DNA of 64,000 nt from Reticulitermes lucifugus (lineage: Eukaryota; Arthropoda; Insecta; Blattodea; Rhinotermitidae). Below, one piece after another: positions 36,696 to 46,822 of the stretch (within the stretch, counting starts at the first letter, position 1; each line of letters starts with the position of its first letter). The translations under genes and the position numbers were made by a program. The notes under the pieces are model-generated. The model was not told where the DNA came from, ran no database searches, and was given only the letters and a program-made list of their open reading frames with translations. Location of the stretch: assembly GCA_026260175.1 (NCBI GenBank), contig JAKCWW010000919.1, positions 22,937 through 86,936 on the forward strand. The letters run 5' to 3'.

Positions 36696-37007
36696 ACGCG
36701 GTGGCGCAGTTGGTTGAGGCACCGCTGTACAAGCCCGAAGGTCGCGGGTTCGATTCCCGATGGTGTCATTGGAATTTTTTATTTACATAATCATTTCGGT
36801 CGCACTATGGCCCTGGGGTCGACTCAGCCTCTAACAGAAATGAGTATCAGGAGTATTTCCTGAGGGATAAAGGCGGCAGGTGCGTAGGGTTGACAACCTT
36901 ACCACCTTCATGTGCCGATTATCTAGAAATCTGGATGCCTCAACCTCCCGGAATCCTAAGGGCCTGTCCAGGCCTGTAATGGGATTGCTTTACCTTTACC
37001 TTACTTT
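36696..37007 (+). mobile_element. tRNA-derived SINE-2-like, nearly full length
   Basis: The tRNA-like head has both Pol III boxes: A (TGGCGCAGTTGG at 36702-36713) and B (GGTTCGATTCC at 36747-36757). The body shares CTATGGCCCTGGGG, GAGTATCAGGAGTATTTCC, TGAGGGATAAAGGCGGC, ATGTGCCGATTATCTAGAAA, GCCTCAACCTCCCGG and GGGCCTGTCCAGG with the minus-strand copy at 30070-30312. It ends in the TTTACCTTTACCTTAC tail also seen at 15932. It is the most complete SINE in the window. Confidence 0.9.
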
Positions 37008-37739
37008 TTCTCAGTATAAGAGCAAATTTTAATACTGCTAAAACCGAGCAGGCCGGTATAACAGTAAAGCTATAGATTCGTATTCAGCACGTGTGAGGCT
37101 TTTTTAGACTTCCTAGTCCCTACGTCTATGCCGCTAGGGCTTCTTTCCAAGTCCCTTCCTAACATAATTCACCACCGACTCTATACAATCTGAGGGACTA
37201 ACCGCATCGTAAAAGGAACCATAACATTCTGACTGGTATTTTTTCTTGTTTTGTCACTCAATGCAGGTGTTAACAATGCCTCAAATGAAACCAGGAGTGC
37301 TTCGCTGCATATAATCGTATTATTCAATTCAGTACTTAGTAACCATCCCATCCATTCATCGTTTGCAGTGTCGTTAAATAAGTCTCAATTGTATCAATAA
37401 ATGATTACAATACCACAGCTCTTCGCAGTGACATCCATCTCTCATCTTCATAACTTATTTCCCTAAAATAAATCCTACTATTTTCCTCACATCTTCGGTT
37501 TCTTTACCATATGGTTGTTTTCAAGAAATGTCTCCATTAAACCTAATATACGAGTATGCTTGGAAAATCATGGAAGTCTTCGTTATGTAATACCTTCCAT
37601 TAACCACTTACTTGTTTCTTTTTAGGTCCAGGTATTTTCGCGAAAACTCTTTTTCCAAAGACGTTTTAATTTACATTCTTGCCTCCCGGTAACAGAACAA
37701 ATTTCAAAACCACAAAAAACAAGACACAATTTTGCATTA
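37008..37739. other. No gene seen
   Basis: Ordinary AT-rich spacer between two SINEs. Confidence 0.5.
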
Positions 37740-37960
37740 TTTTTCCATGGCGCAACAGCCCCTAGTGGGCCAGGGCCTCCTCACTGGCGAGGTGTCATGA
37801 TCACTGACACACCACACTCTGTAGGATTCCTCTGGACGAGTGATCAGCCCAAAGCAGAAATCTCTACCTGACAACACATAATAATAAGAGACACATATCC
37901 ATGCCCCCGGTGGGATTCGAACCCGCAACCCCAGCAAGCGAGCGGCCGCAAACCCACGCC
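37740..37960 (-). mobile_element. tRNA-derived SINE-1, minus strand, 5' truncated
   Basis: Minus-strand copy of the element at 7547-7808. Shared blocks are GCGGCCGCTCGCTTGC, GGGTTCGAATCCCACCGGGG, TGTGTCTC, TTGTCAG, GATCACTCGTCCAGAGGA, AGTGTGGTGTGTCAGTGATC and GAGGAGGCCCTGGCCC. The head starts after the A box (GGCGTGGGTTTGCGG), so the promoter is incomplete. Confidence 0.8.
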
Positions 37961-39334
37961 ATAAATTTACTATAGTAAAATATTTTATTGCTCCTGGTTT
38001 AAGTAACATTTGTAGAAAATCATCATAGTGTTCATATCCACATAGTTACATAATTTACCAATTAATAACTGGCCATGTGCACTTTAATTGCTGTTAGAGA
38101 CGTGTGGACGCACATTTAGATGCTTATTACCCATGTCTGTCTGACAGTGGTGGACGCTCATTAGGGAACAAGGTTGAAACGTATCGCCCGTAGTTGAACC
38201 GTGGCCTGGAATTAACGGCAGAGGTTTCCGTGCTCGGGGTTTCACACAGTGTTTGTGCACTAACCACCCATCATTACGGTTAGACAGAGGGCATACCTTA
38301 ATGCGACGCCAGCTGATAGTGCGTAGCTAGTTGAAACCTCCTACGAATTAGCACCAAGCCATTATAAGTATCATACAGCCTCAACGCCTTATAAGAAGAA
38401 AGTCAGATTTTCGATTCAATGCCATAGAATCAGTTATACTCACAAAGAGTTTGCCTCATATCTCACATGAAAGGAGTTCATAAATAGATACTGGGTGAAT
38501 TTCAGATAGTGTTAAAATCAAAGACGGCAGAAAATATTAGAATATCTGATAAATGAAGAGGGGGATTTACACTTACAGTCTAAAATTGAACTTTGTGTTG
38601 TGTAGCCATTATACCTTGATGTTAGGATACTGAAAACAGAAAAGTCGCAATTCTCTAACAAAGTAGCTTTCATGGAGAAAAAAGAAATGCATTTAAAATT
38701 TTGGTATGGAAACCATTTCGAAGATCAAAAAGCCATAGAAGGATAACATTCAAATAGATCTTGCAGCACCATATTTGTCTCGGTAAGAAAGGGTTTTCCA
38801 CAGCGCGAAAGTCACCCCCCAATTTCTAACTGCCCCCTTCTTTGTGGTGACTATAGTTGTCTACTTTGATTCGGAAGCAGCTGGTCCAAAAAAAAAAGGC
38901 TTGTCTCGGAAGTAGTATTTACAGGTAAAAATCAAACCGCTGCTTAAACTAGGTAGTTACTGAGTGTTATTTGATGCATAAGTACAGTGCCTTGTACGAT
39001 GACGTAATTTATACAGCAAACTTATGAGATAATTCGATGTGGTAATCCCTAAATGTTCATGCACACAAGTCCACTTTGCAGGGAACAATAGCAATAATGT
39101 ATGACAATAAATTCCCGTGGCTGAATAAGAGATAGCTAAGCAATGCCCCATGCTGCGTATGATGGGCTGATGACCTCAAATATTGTCAGCACAATGACTA
39201 GCGATTACAGTCCAAAGAATAACCAAATGGCTTTGACGGCTATTAATAAATGAAGGAGCACCCTAAAAAACGAACAAATAGGCGAAAAATAAATAGCTAC
39301 CTGTTTTTATCCTGAACCAGATTCATACAGTCCT
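37961..39334. other. No gene seen
   Basis: Ordinary sequence with one A run at 38889-38898. No motif recognised. Confidence 0.5.
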
Positions 39335-39455
39335 ATTTCTCTAGACGCATTTTAATTTTATCCTCCTATCTACTACTAGGTCTTCCAAGTGGTTTCTTTC
39401 CTTTAGGCTCCCCCACCAAAATCCTGCGTGAATTTATTTTCTCCCCCATACGTGT
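39335..39455 (-). pseudogene. LINE C-terminal coding scrap
   Basis: Minus strand: MGENKFTQDF, a glycine-rich step, KGKKPLGRPSSR, stop, EDKIKMRLE. This is the M-G-E-R/K-P-x-G-K-R-P-L-G-R-P-R-R-R-W-E-D-N-I-K-M-D-L region of an insect LINE polyprotein tail, with a stop replacing the Trp and one frameshift. Confidence 0.6.
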
Positions 39456-40477
39456 TTCACGCCTGTTCAACTAATATCTCCATCGTCCTTGATTTGATTA
39501 CTCCAATAAGAAGTCAATTCTCGGCTTATAATAAGATCAGTGCAGTCAGTGTAAACCTGACGGATACGATACACACTTGTTATTCCTCTTAATATGCTGC
39601 TTGTAACGGACGTCTCCGATGAAACAGCAAACGAGGGAACATCACGCAGCTGTGGTAAAGAGATATTAACTACAGGTCGCCGCTCTTGGGTCTGACGGAT
39701 TCCAACTTGCAGTGCGGCTACCTGCAGCACTTCCACATTGCTGCGCGCACAAACACGCCCCCCACTCTGTTGACCACAGTCACACCCTCCTGACCACATT
39801 TAGTTCCTCTGACAGAGAGTCTACACCAGCAAAGCAACTGTTGTAATTTGTCTATTATGTAGAACAGCCACTGTCGAAACAGTACCCCATACAAACACTG
39901 GGTTTCTAGGCTAATGCCAAAGCACTGCATTAGAGGTTCTGAGGATGCTTTTGTATAGGATACTCTGAAAGTACTTCCATTATCTTATGTGAAGCAGTAG
40001 AGCACAGAGATATAGCGTCTGACCCGAATTTAGGAGGTACTTGGTTCCAGCATAACCCGGGTTAAATGATAAGGAACATATGTTTTATCCTTATTTACCT
40101 CAGTATCTGGAGACTCAAGCTAGAATGATACCTCCAATCAGGTCATTGTCACCTTCTTTAAAATCTTTAAGTACTCATAATTTTACCATCTCTTTGAATA
40201 GGAAACAAGTTCTGCATTTTAAAAAGCAAGATATATTGACAGTACAAAACAGCAAAACAAAATAAATGTCAGAACAGTAGAGACAACCGTAAGAACATTA
40301 ACGAATATCTGCTAATATGTTGAATAAGCTGCGGAATACAGCCGATGACGTGCGGGCCTACAGACAAATATAGGAAGTGGGGCTAACAAATTCTAACACG
40401 AAATGTTTACTCACTGACACAAAAATTTATAAAGCAAAATAAATGAATTAGCATATTGGCACTCATTTTTTAAAAAA
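39456..40477. other. No supported gene; GC-richer patch
   Basis: 39600-39800 is richer in GC than its surroundings and holds most of a 110-codon minus frame (39467-39799) with several Cys and Ser residues. No domain, splice context or family is recognisable. Confidence 0.4.
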
Positions 40478-40525
40478 CTTTTTAATATTATCCTCCGATC
40501 TATTACCAGGTTTCCCAAGTTTTCT
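40478..40525 (-). pseudogene. LINE C-terminal coding scrap
   Basis: Minus strand KLGKPGNRSEDNI, corresponding to the G-R-P-R-R-R-W-E-D-N-I core of the same LINE tail. Very short. Confidence 0.45.
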
Positions 40526-40899
40526 TTTTGACAATATTTTGTGTACAATGGCGAGATTGTCAATCCATCGATTACTTCATTGAATACATTAAAAACGAGT
40601 ATCGTCTGGTATAAAAACCAACATTATGTATTTCAAAATCATTCCTCCTAGCTTTCCAACTACCTAAAGCTCGCAGGACTTTGATAACAAAGTACATACT
40701 CGTAAGTACACATTATACACACGTCTAATAACACTAGGCAGCGGGTTTTCCCATTCCTGCTGATAGTTACACCAACTAGGCAAGAAATTCTCCTTCATCT
40801 TAAATTTTTAATTCTCATTACCTCGACAACTAGAGAGCTAACTCTGTGTTGGAGGCAACATAATCCAGCCCACACCTTCTCAACCAATTTATTTAATGC

Positions 40900-40988
40900 G
40901 TTTTTATTATTATCTTACTTCCGACGGCTGTTTTCCTTTAAAGTTCACAGTACACAAATCGAATTATGTCTTCATTCCCCCATGCGTA
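40900..40988 (-). pseudogene. LINE C-terminal coding scrap
   Basis: Minus strand: MGGNEDIIRF, frameshift, FKGKQPSEVR, matching M-G-E-x-R, G-K-P-x-G-K-R-P-L-G-R-P-R of the LINE tail, then ending in an ATT-rich stretch. Heavily decayed. Confidence 0.4.
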
Positions 40989-41029
40989 ATATATGCGCAA
41001 CTGGTATAAAAAATTTTCTTTATTAAAGC

Positions 41030-41255
41030 ATCGTCTTCGAATCCTAGCAGGGCTAAGAGACTTTTCTCCAAAATGCCCATACTGCATTTGGGGCCCACCA
41101 ATCCCCCTATTCAATGTGATGTGGCCCTTTCCCCAGGAGAAAGCAGTGAGGCTAACGGTCTATGTCCATCCAGTGTCAACATTAAGCATTACTGCAGCTA
41201 TACCTCACCCCTCAACCCCATCTGCCTTCAAGGCGTGGTCAGGGAAGAACGCTTT
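41030..41255 (+). mobile_element. SINE-2 copy, diverged
   Basis: Begins with a B box-like TCTTCGAATCCTAGCAGGGC and follows 15662-15932 through GAGACTTTTC, TTTGGGGCCCACCA, TTTCCCCAGGAGAAAGC, CAGCTATACCTCACCCC and CTGCCTTCAAGGCGTGGTC. The A box half of the head is missing. It ends about 35 bp before the large palindrome. Confidence 0.6.
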
Positions 41256-41302
41256 TTTAAAGTTGTTCATTCCGTGAATTTTGGATTAATTTTGTTTTAC
41301 TG

Positions 41303-41850
41303 TACCAACAAATGCACCACATCAAATACATATAAATAGTCAAGACTTTACTGCGACATGTTTCGGTAAAATTATACCATCACCATGGAGTACATTTTGC
41401 CAAAATGAAAACCAAATGCAAGTGGTATTTACAATGTTTCATTACCTGTATTTGTAGATATATATGTGCGTTTGAACTCAAATTTAATCTTACAATATAT
41501 TTAAAACATTTCTTATCCAGCAGACATAATTTGCACATAATAAAATTAGAATCTTAGTACTTGGCCACATTAGAAGCACCTAATCACCAACTGCTACGAT
41601 TCTAATTTTATTATGTACAAATTGTATCTGCTGCATAAGAAATGTTTTAACTATATTTTAAGCTTAAATTTGAGTTCAACCGCACATATATATCTACTAA
41701 TACAGGTAATGAAACATTATAAATACCACTTGCATTTGGTTTTCATTTTGGCAAAATGTATTCCATGGTGATGGTATAATTTTACCGAAACATGTCGCAG
41801 TAGAGTCTTGATTATTTATATGTATTTGATGTGGTGCATTTGTTGGTATA
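41303..41850. mobile_element. 548-bp near-palindromic foldback element (copy F)
   Basis: The left arm 41303-41553 and right arm 41598-41850 are reverse complements with about 13 mismatches by eye (roughly 95 percent identical), around a 44-bp loop. The similarity extends weakly outwards (TTTTGTT on the left, AACAAAA on the right). Each arm carries a hammerhead-like motif, minus at about 41350-41392 and plus at about 41761-41803: TGATG, GGTA-loop-TACC, GAAACATGTC. The leading CTGATGA is altered to GTGATGG. No coding capacity. As RNA or single-stranded DNA it would fold into one long hairpin. The high arm identity suggests recent insertion or arm homogenisation. Confidence 0.9.
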
Positions 41851-41857
41851 ACAAAAG

Positions 41858-42735
41858 AAAGAAGGGACAAACTTTTCTTACCGTACTAACAACTCTGTGA
41901 CATTCCTCGTCAACACAAAACGTTCTCCATTCCTTTGTCACGTCGCCTCTCTTAAGTTCAAATACACTCTTGAGGACTCCATTTATAAAAATCGTAATTC
42001 GACATCTTCCTTAAAGTGAGGGACTTGGATATAAACTCTCCATTTGAAACGAGTATGTTTAAGTAACAAGGAAACATCAAAATGTGCAAAGAAGGAAAGA
42101 ATGGGCAACAAAATGTGTAAAAGATAAAAAGCAAACACTGAGTAAACCTTTTATAATGAGATGGGATTATTAAGAGACAAAGAAAGAGAAAATGTACCAA
42201 AGAATTGTGGCTAATTAACTTAATTACTAGTCTCTTTTGTAAGGCTCAGCTAGGGATTTGTAGCGGAATCAAGTTGCCAGCACTGCTGCATTAGAGCACA
42301 ATGACATGCAATTGTCGCTTACGCGTCGTTATATTTTAACTGTAATTAGCTTAATTGACAGAGTTTAAAGCTCAGTTTCTGACAAAGCATAAGAACAATT
42401 TTTTTTTCAACACAAACTAATTTCTTCTACTGATTATTCAGTATGTAATATTTATACCATTCTCTGATATTATATCTGAAGACATAATACAATATTTCAC
42501 AATTCACTTTTACTCAAACTGGAGGAAAGTAATTCACACTTCGAAACACGCACCCCTCACTTGATGTAACTGCAGACAATGACTCTCAAATTATAAATTA
42601 TGTTACCTTTTTTCGTGCACAAATTTCGGACGGCGAAACGATATAGATAGTAGCAATAGGTAAGAGCACATTATTGAGGAATCTGTTTTTGGGGGAGTTG
42701 ATGACGCGTCGTTGAGCAATTATGTTTCAGTCCTT
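41858..42735. other. No gene seen
   Basis: AT-rich, with a purine-rich stretch near 42060-42195 causing a false hydrophobic minus frame. Confidence 0.5.
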
Positions 42736-42840
42736 GTTAAAGAAAATAGTGCATTCATCTTCAATGATCTAGATGTCTCCATTCTTCCCGGACCTCTAGA
42801 CCCTTGAAGATGAAGGCACTATGTTCCTTCGAAAGGTCGG
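42736..42840. repeat. Short foldback with hammerhead-like arms (copy G)
   Basis: Right, plus strand at 42802-42840: CCTTGAAGA, T, GAAGG-CACTATGTT-CCTTC, GAAA, GGTC, GGG, with a perfect 5-bp hairpin. Left, minus strand at 42736-42764: TTGAAGATGAATGCACTATT, the same sequence diverged. The spacer is about 37 bp. The motif at 56445-56482 has the same stem II type. Confidence 0.5.
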
Positions 42841-43311
42841 GAACAGATGATCCTGTAACTAGGCGCTGTGTCCCAGAAAAACGGAATTTTAAACCACACT
42901 GGCGGGGAAACCCCAACACCCGCAGCTACTTCACTGTCATATTTTCCACAAGATACGAATTTGTAATAAGTAGAGTTCGAGAGTCCGTGTGCATCTGTGC
43001 CTGCGTGACTGTCCGCGTGTTTAAACACAGAAAACGCTGAACGAAGCTCGAAGAAGAATTTGTTCTGAAGCTGTACACTGAGTTCAATCATGTTTTGTAA
43101 CCGTGTGCTAAAACCACTAATTTATAGGCCAATTAACATAAAAATTCCTATATTTTATCAAAGCCAGCTCATAACATGAAGTACTTTACGATACAAAAAT
43201 GCTGACCTGCAGCTCACATTAACTTCCTCCGTGGAGCAGAGTCCTTCTTGAGAAGGTAATTATTTCTCTGGCTATTTAAAAAATACTTCCCATTTTATCG
43301 GATCTGGATAT
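42841..43311. other. No gene seen
   Basis: Overlapping false frames of 78 and 90 codons on opposite strands; no family recognised. Confidence 0.45.
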
Positions 43312-43424
43312 TTACTGCTGTGTTCACAACAGGACACCTCTTGTCACTAGCCTCAGTCGGGTGAATGCAGTCCACGTCCTCCCATTATATTCCCTTTAGA
43401 TCCATTTTAATATTATCTCTTACC
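43312..43424 (-). pseudogene. LINE C-terminal coding scrap
   Basis: Minus strand RDNIKMDLKGI, stop, WEDVDCIHPTEASDKRCPV, then VNTAVNIQIP. This aligns with the last part of an insect LINE polyprotein (W-E-D-N-I-K-M-D-L, D-W-I-x-L-A-Q-D-R, V-N-T-x-M-N-L-R-V-P). It covers the furthest 3' part of all six scraps. Confidence 0.6.
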
Positions 43425-44350
43425 TAAGACATACGGATTTTAATTACCTTTGTAAGGTGCACATTTAGTAAAATATAAGCTAGTATACATCGCTTCATAA
43501 GAGTTACGTGCTCTAACGAATTTTAATTACATTCAACACGAATTTTATTCATTAGCCTGTCGAGAGTTTAAATAAATAATTCATTGCCAAATATATTAAA
43601 AAAACCAGTTTCATAATAATTGAACACATACACTACGGCATTGCCAAAGATGAAGGATTCTTTCAAATATTACTTCAGAAAACATCCCCAATACCTCAAA
43701 TATCGTGAAAGTAAGTGACGTGTTAACTTTCAGCTCGATCAAGTTCACTGGGACATGATTTACGATGCGTTCAGTCTTCGTGTTTGTGCACGTGGCCTAG
43801 AGTTTCTGAAAACCATAAGAGAGCACAATAAACCAGAAGAAAGGAACACAGTGGGAAGTTACAAGAACGCTGCATTGCAATAAAAAAAAAGAATGAGGTA
43901 GTGTATAGGAACAGAGATGGAAAGCGAACACAAAAAACTGAAGACAGTATTTGATATCACTGATTCTGGGCGAAAGAATTGATTCTATATAAAACTCCGT
44001 AAATTCTGAACCAAAATTAAAGCATACAATCAGTAACACGATGTAGAAACTGTGTGATCTACAGATCATAGGTAAAGCCTAAACGGAACGAAGTTGTTGA
44101 TACGATTCTAAATGTTCGGGCTTATCACGTACATGTGAATGTTTTTAGCACTTCTAGGTATCATACACGTGTGTGTAGACACTTTAACTTGGCTATAACA
44201 GAAGGCAGAATTATTGCAAACAGGTAAACCTACTACATGTAATCTGTTTTATTGTTCTGATAGTCTCGTACACTGTCACTACAAACTTATATCAGATATG
44301 TATTCACTCACTCAACCAACGAATGCACTATTATAATTAAACTCTCACTA
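43425..44350. other. No gene seen
   Basis: AT-rich with a 90-codon minus frame (43797-44069) that I do not recognise. Confidence 0.5.
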
Positions 44351-44398
44351 GTACCCTACATATGTTTCGGCCCCATTGTGGCCATCATCAGGGGTAAC
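44351..44398 (-). ncRNA. Best hammerhead ribozyme-like motif (copy H)
   Basis: Read on the minus strand: stem I 5' strand TACCC, core CTGATGA, one extra T, stem II GGCC with loop ACAATGG and GGCC, then GAAA, the palindrome CATATG flanked by A and T (stem III ACATATGT), A at the cleavage position (GTA triplet), then GGGTA pairing with TACCC. Every conserved hammerhead core position is present: CUGAUGA, GAAA and U before H. The single U between core and stem II is not standard, and a fully palindromic stem III implies that it would act as a dimer. Activity is inferred, not shown. No inverted partner is visible nearby. Confidence 0.45.
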
Positions 44399-44548
44399 TT
44401 GTTAAATATATATTTCACTTTACACTGTCCTATTTGGCACTGTTAATCCACTATTGTTCTATCAGTGTTACTTCTTTACACTGGAAGTCATAAGCATAAC
44501 ACCAAGTTTCAAAATAGTATAGTGCCGTAGAAAATTTGGTAACTGCGT

Positions 44549-44765
44549 GATTTCAGGCTTCCGCCATGGTATAAATGATATCTTAGACCTTCTGGGATGT
44601 TACGCATCGTACATTAGTAGTTATTTACCGACGTTTCGGAACAACATATCGTCCCAATCTTCAGGGATTTACCCTTGAATATGGAACCGTTACGTTGTCC
44701 CGAAACGTCTGTAAATAACTACCCATCTACGCTACCTAACATCCCAGAAGAGTGATGATCTCCTG
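44549..44765. mobile_element. Foldback element with hammerhead-like arms (copy I)
   Basis: Arms of about 100 bp meet at GGGATTTACCC. Left core, minus strand (44624-44665): CCTGAAGA, TT, GGGAC-loop-GTTCC (one G-U pair), GAAA, CGTC, GG. Right core, plus strand (44672-44713): ATTTACC, CTTGAATA, T, GGAAC-loop-GTCCC, GAAA, CGTC, TGTAAAT. In the right core ATTTAC can pair with GTAAAT as a 6-bp stem I. The outer left end, TTTCAGGCTTCCGCC, is the family terminus. The right terminus is truncated after ATCATCACTCTTCTGGGATG (reverse). Confidence 0.75.
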
Positions 44766-46785
44766 ACAAATTATTACCCACTGACGCAGCGTCCTATCCC
44801 AGAATAAGAGTGTCAAATACATCGCTGTGAGAATTTTAAGACTCCTATAAAACACTTAAATTCACACCACAACAATTTATATTTATGGATTTATGTCTGT
44901 GCACTCTTCTTGGAAAGTAAAAAAGTTACAATTGATAAATGTTACTAGTTCGACACTACTGCCTTCAGACTTATTTAAATAATTAAGGGGGAATTACAAA
45001 ACTTGTTTATAACATATGTATTGAAAATTCCAAAAGCCGTTTAGAACCCCAGACGCACTGCAACACCCCAGTCCCAATAAATCTCTTACCCTTAATAGAA
45101 ATACGATTTCATCCCTCGAGAACGTGAGTCCAACCCAACATTACCTCACTCTGAATTGATCGAAAAATGTCACGTATGTTCTCACTTGGGTGCATATCAT
45201 TATTTCTGGGAACGTTTTCAGACCAGATAATAAATCTTACAGGCGATAAAAAGGTTATGCTTGTAACAACAAAAGGAAGGAAAATGTAGCCAATACAAGC
45301 TGGCTACAGGCCAAGCATTATTTTGCATTGTTTCTATGTCACCGCGCGTAAAAAAATTTAAAGAGTATATCACATGACGTGCAATCTGAATACGGGACAC
45401 CAGACAGGACGCTAATATTGGCTTGTAAATTGGTCTCCGCAGAAACTGGAGTTATGAAAGTCGCTGTATAAGGTAGTGTGCTTAGGTCATTTTACGACGA
45501 CTTATCAACTCCAAAAAAAACCATACAGCCTTACAGTGAAGTGGCGTGTCACTTGCGAGAGGTGATATGGGAGAACTCTGAAGATAACTACTACTTTAGG
45601 AACTTTACCGCTGTTGGAACTAACGGACTGGGGGCACTCAACATAACGACCGGCAAAACACGACAGCAGTCAATATTCACACACGAGATCCACTTAGTAA
45701 AAAGGCTACAAATGTGAGTTAACCAGAAAATAATTAAAATGTGGCTGTTTTACAGATTACTTACTTAGTTTCTTTATTACGTCGTGTGAAATATGTAGGT
45801 TTTTGGAAAACAATGCTTTGAGATTATCTATCATTAACTGTGAGGGACGTCCATAGAAGTAATTTACATCTACTTTAAGCTTCTGTCTTAGAATATTCTA
45901 GCAGAGATTGAAAAAGAGCAACTTTTTGTGGGTTTTCTCTTTATTGCAGCCAATGTCGGGGCATAAATTCGAATCTGAGCCTTTACTAGGACGAAAGACT
46001 ATTGACAACTGTAAGGAAAAATTAACGAATTATATTTCCATTATACTGACATGTTGGTAGAATTGTGTGACTCATGAGAAACATTTTATAATAAGCACAT
46101 TTCTAATAATATTTATCATTAATATCAACATCTACAATAACAGTACTATGACGGTAGTTATCGTGTTACATGTGTAAAACCTGAATTACAGACTTAAAAC
46201 AAGCGTAGATATAGAGAATTATTTAAATTGTTTCTACTAATGCAACATGATTTAAAGCTACATTTTGTATTGTTTTAACGGACAAGTATGATACGATTGA
46301 ATTGTATGAAATATGACGGCATAAAATACAGACGTAAAATCAAATGGGAAATATATAAAAATTGTCCTTGCATTAAATTTAACTTTAAGAAAAATTTGCT
46401 CAGTAACAGCTTACGAAAACAAACCAGTTTTTTTTTCTCTTTCCTCATTCACCTTCACTTTGAATAATTCTCATTAGACAATACCATATGAATGGTTTGA
46501 AAGACAAGCCAGCAAGATTTCAAGCAGAGGAATGTACGGTGAACAAAAGGAGGAATCTGTTTTTGTGTTACAAAGTAGATTATGCGTTATTGCTACGGAA
46601 AACATATTAGTATATTTGTCAAATTTAATGTTGAATGGGGATGGCTAAATCGAAATGTATACGTACAATATATAACGACCCTATAATGTTGCATGGTCAA
46701 CCGTGTACCGCAAAACAAATAAATCATACAGAACCAACGACATGCACATAGGCAGTAGAATTAACATTTGTTTCATACTTCTCAA
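44766..46785. other. No gene seen
   Basis: About 2 kb of AT-rich DNA with frames up to 79 codons; nothing recognised. Confidence 0.5.
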
Positions 46786-46822
46786 ACATATTTCGATACT
46801 TTTTGTAAGAGTGTCTTCAGGG
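46786..46822 (-). repeat. Hammerhead-like motif (copy J), decayed
   Basis: Minus strand: CCCTGAAGA, C, ACT-loop-AGT, ATC, GAAATATGTTT. The core CTGAAGA and GAAA are kept; stem II is short and imperfect. Confidence 0.3.

Noticed and set aside
36702-36770. tRNA gene at the SINE head
   Set aside because: A and B boxes are present, but the sequence continues into a shared SINE body and the acceptor stem does not close.
39160-39200. CTGATGA at 39168 as a hammerhead core
   Set aside because: No hairpin plus GAAA follows within reach.
39467-39799. 110-codon Cys/Ser-containing minus frame
   Set aside because: No domain pattern; it overlaps only a GC-richer patch, with no sign of splicing or conservation visible from one sequence.
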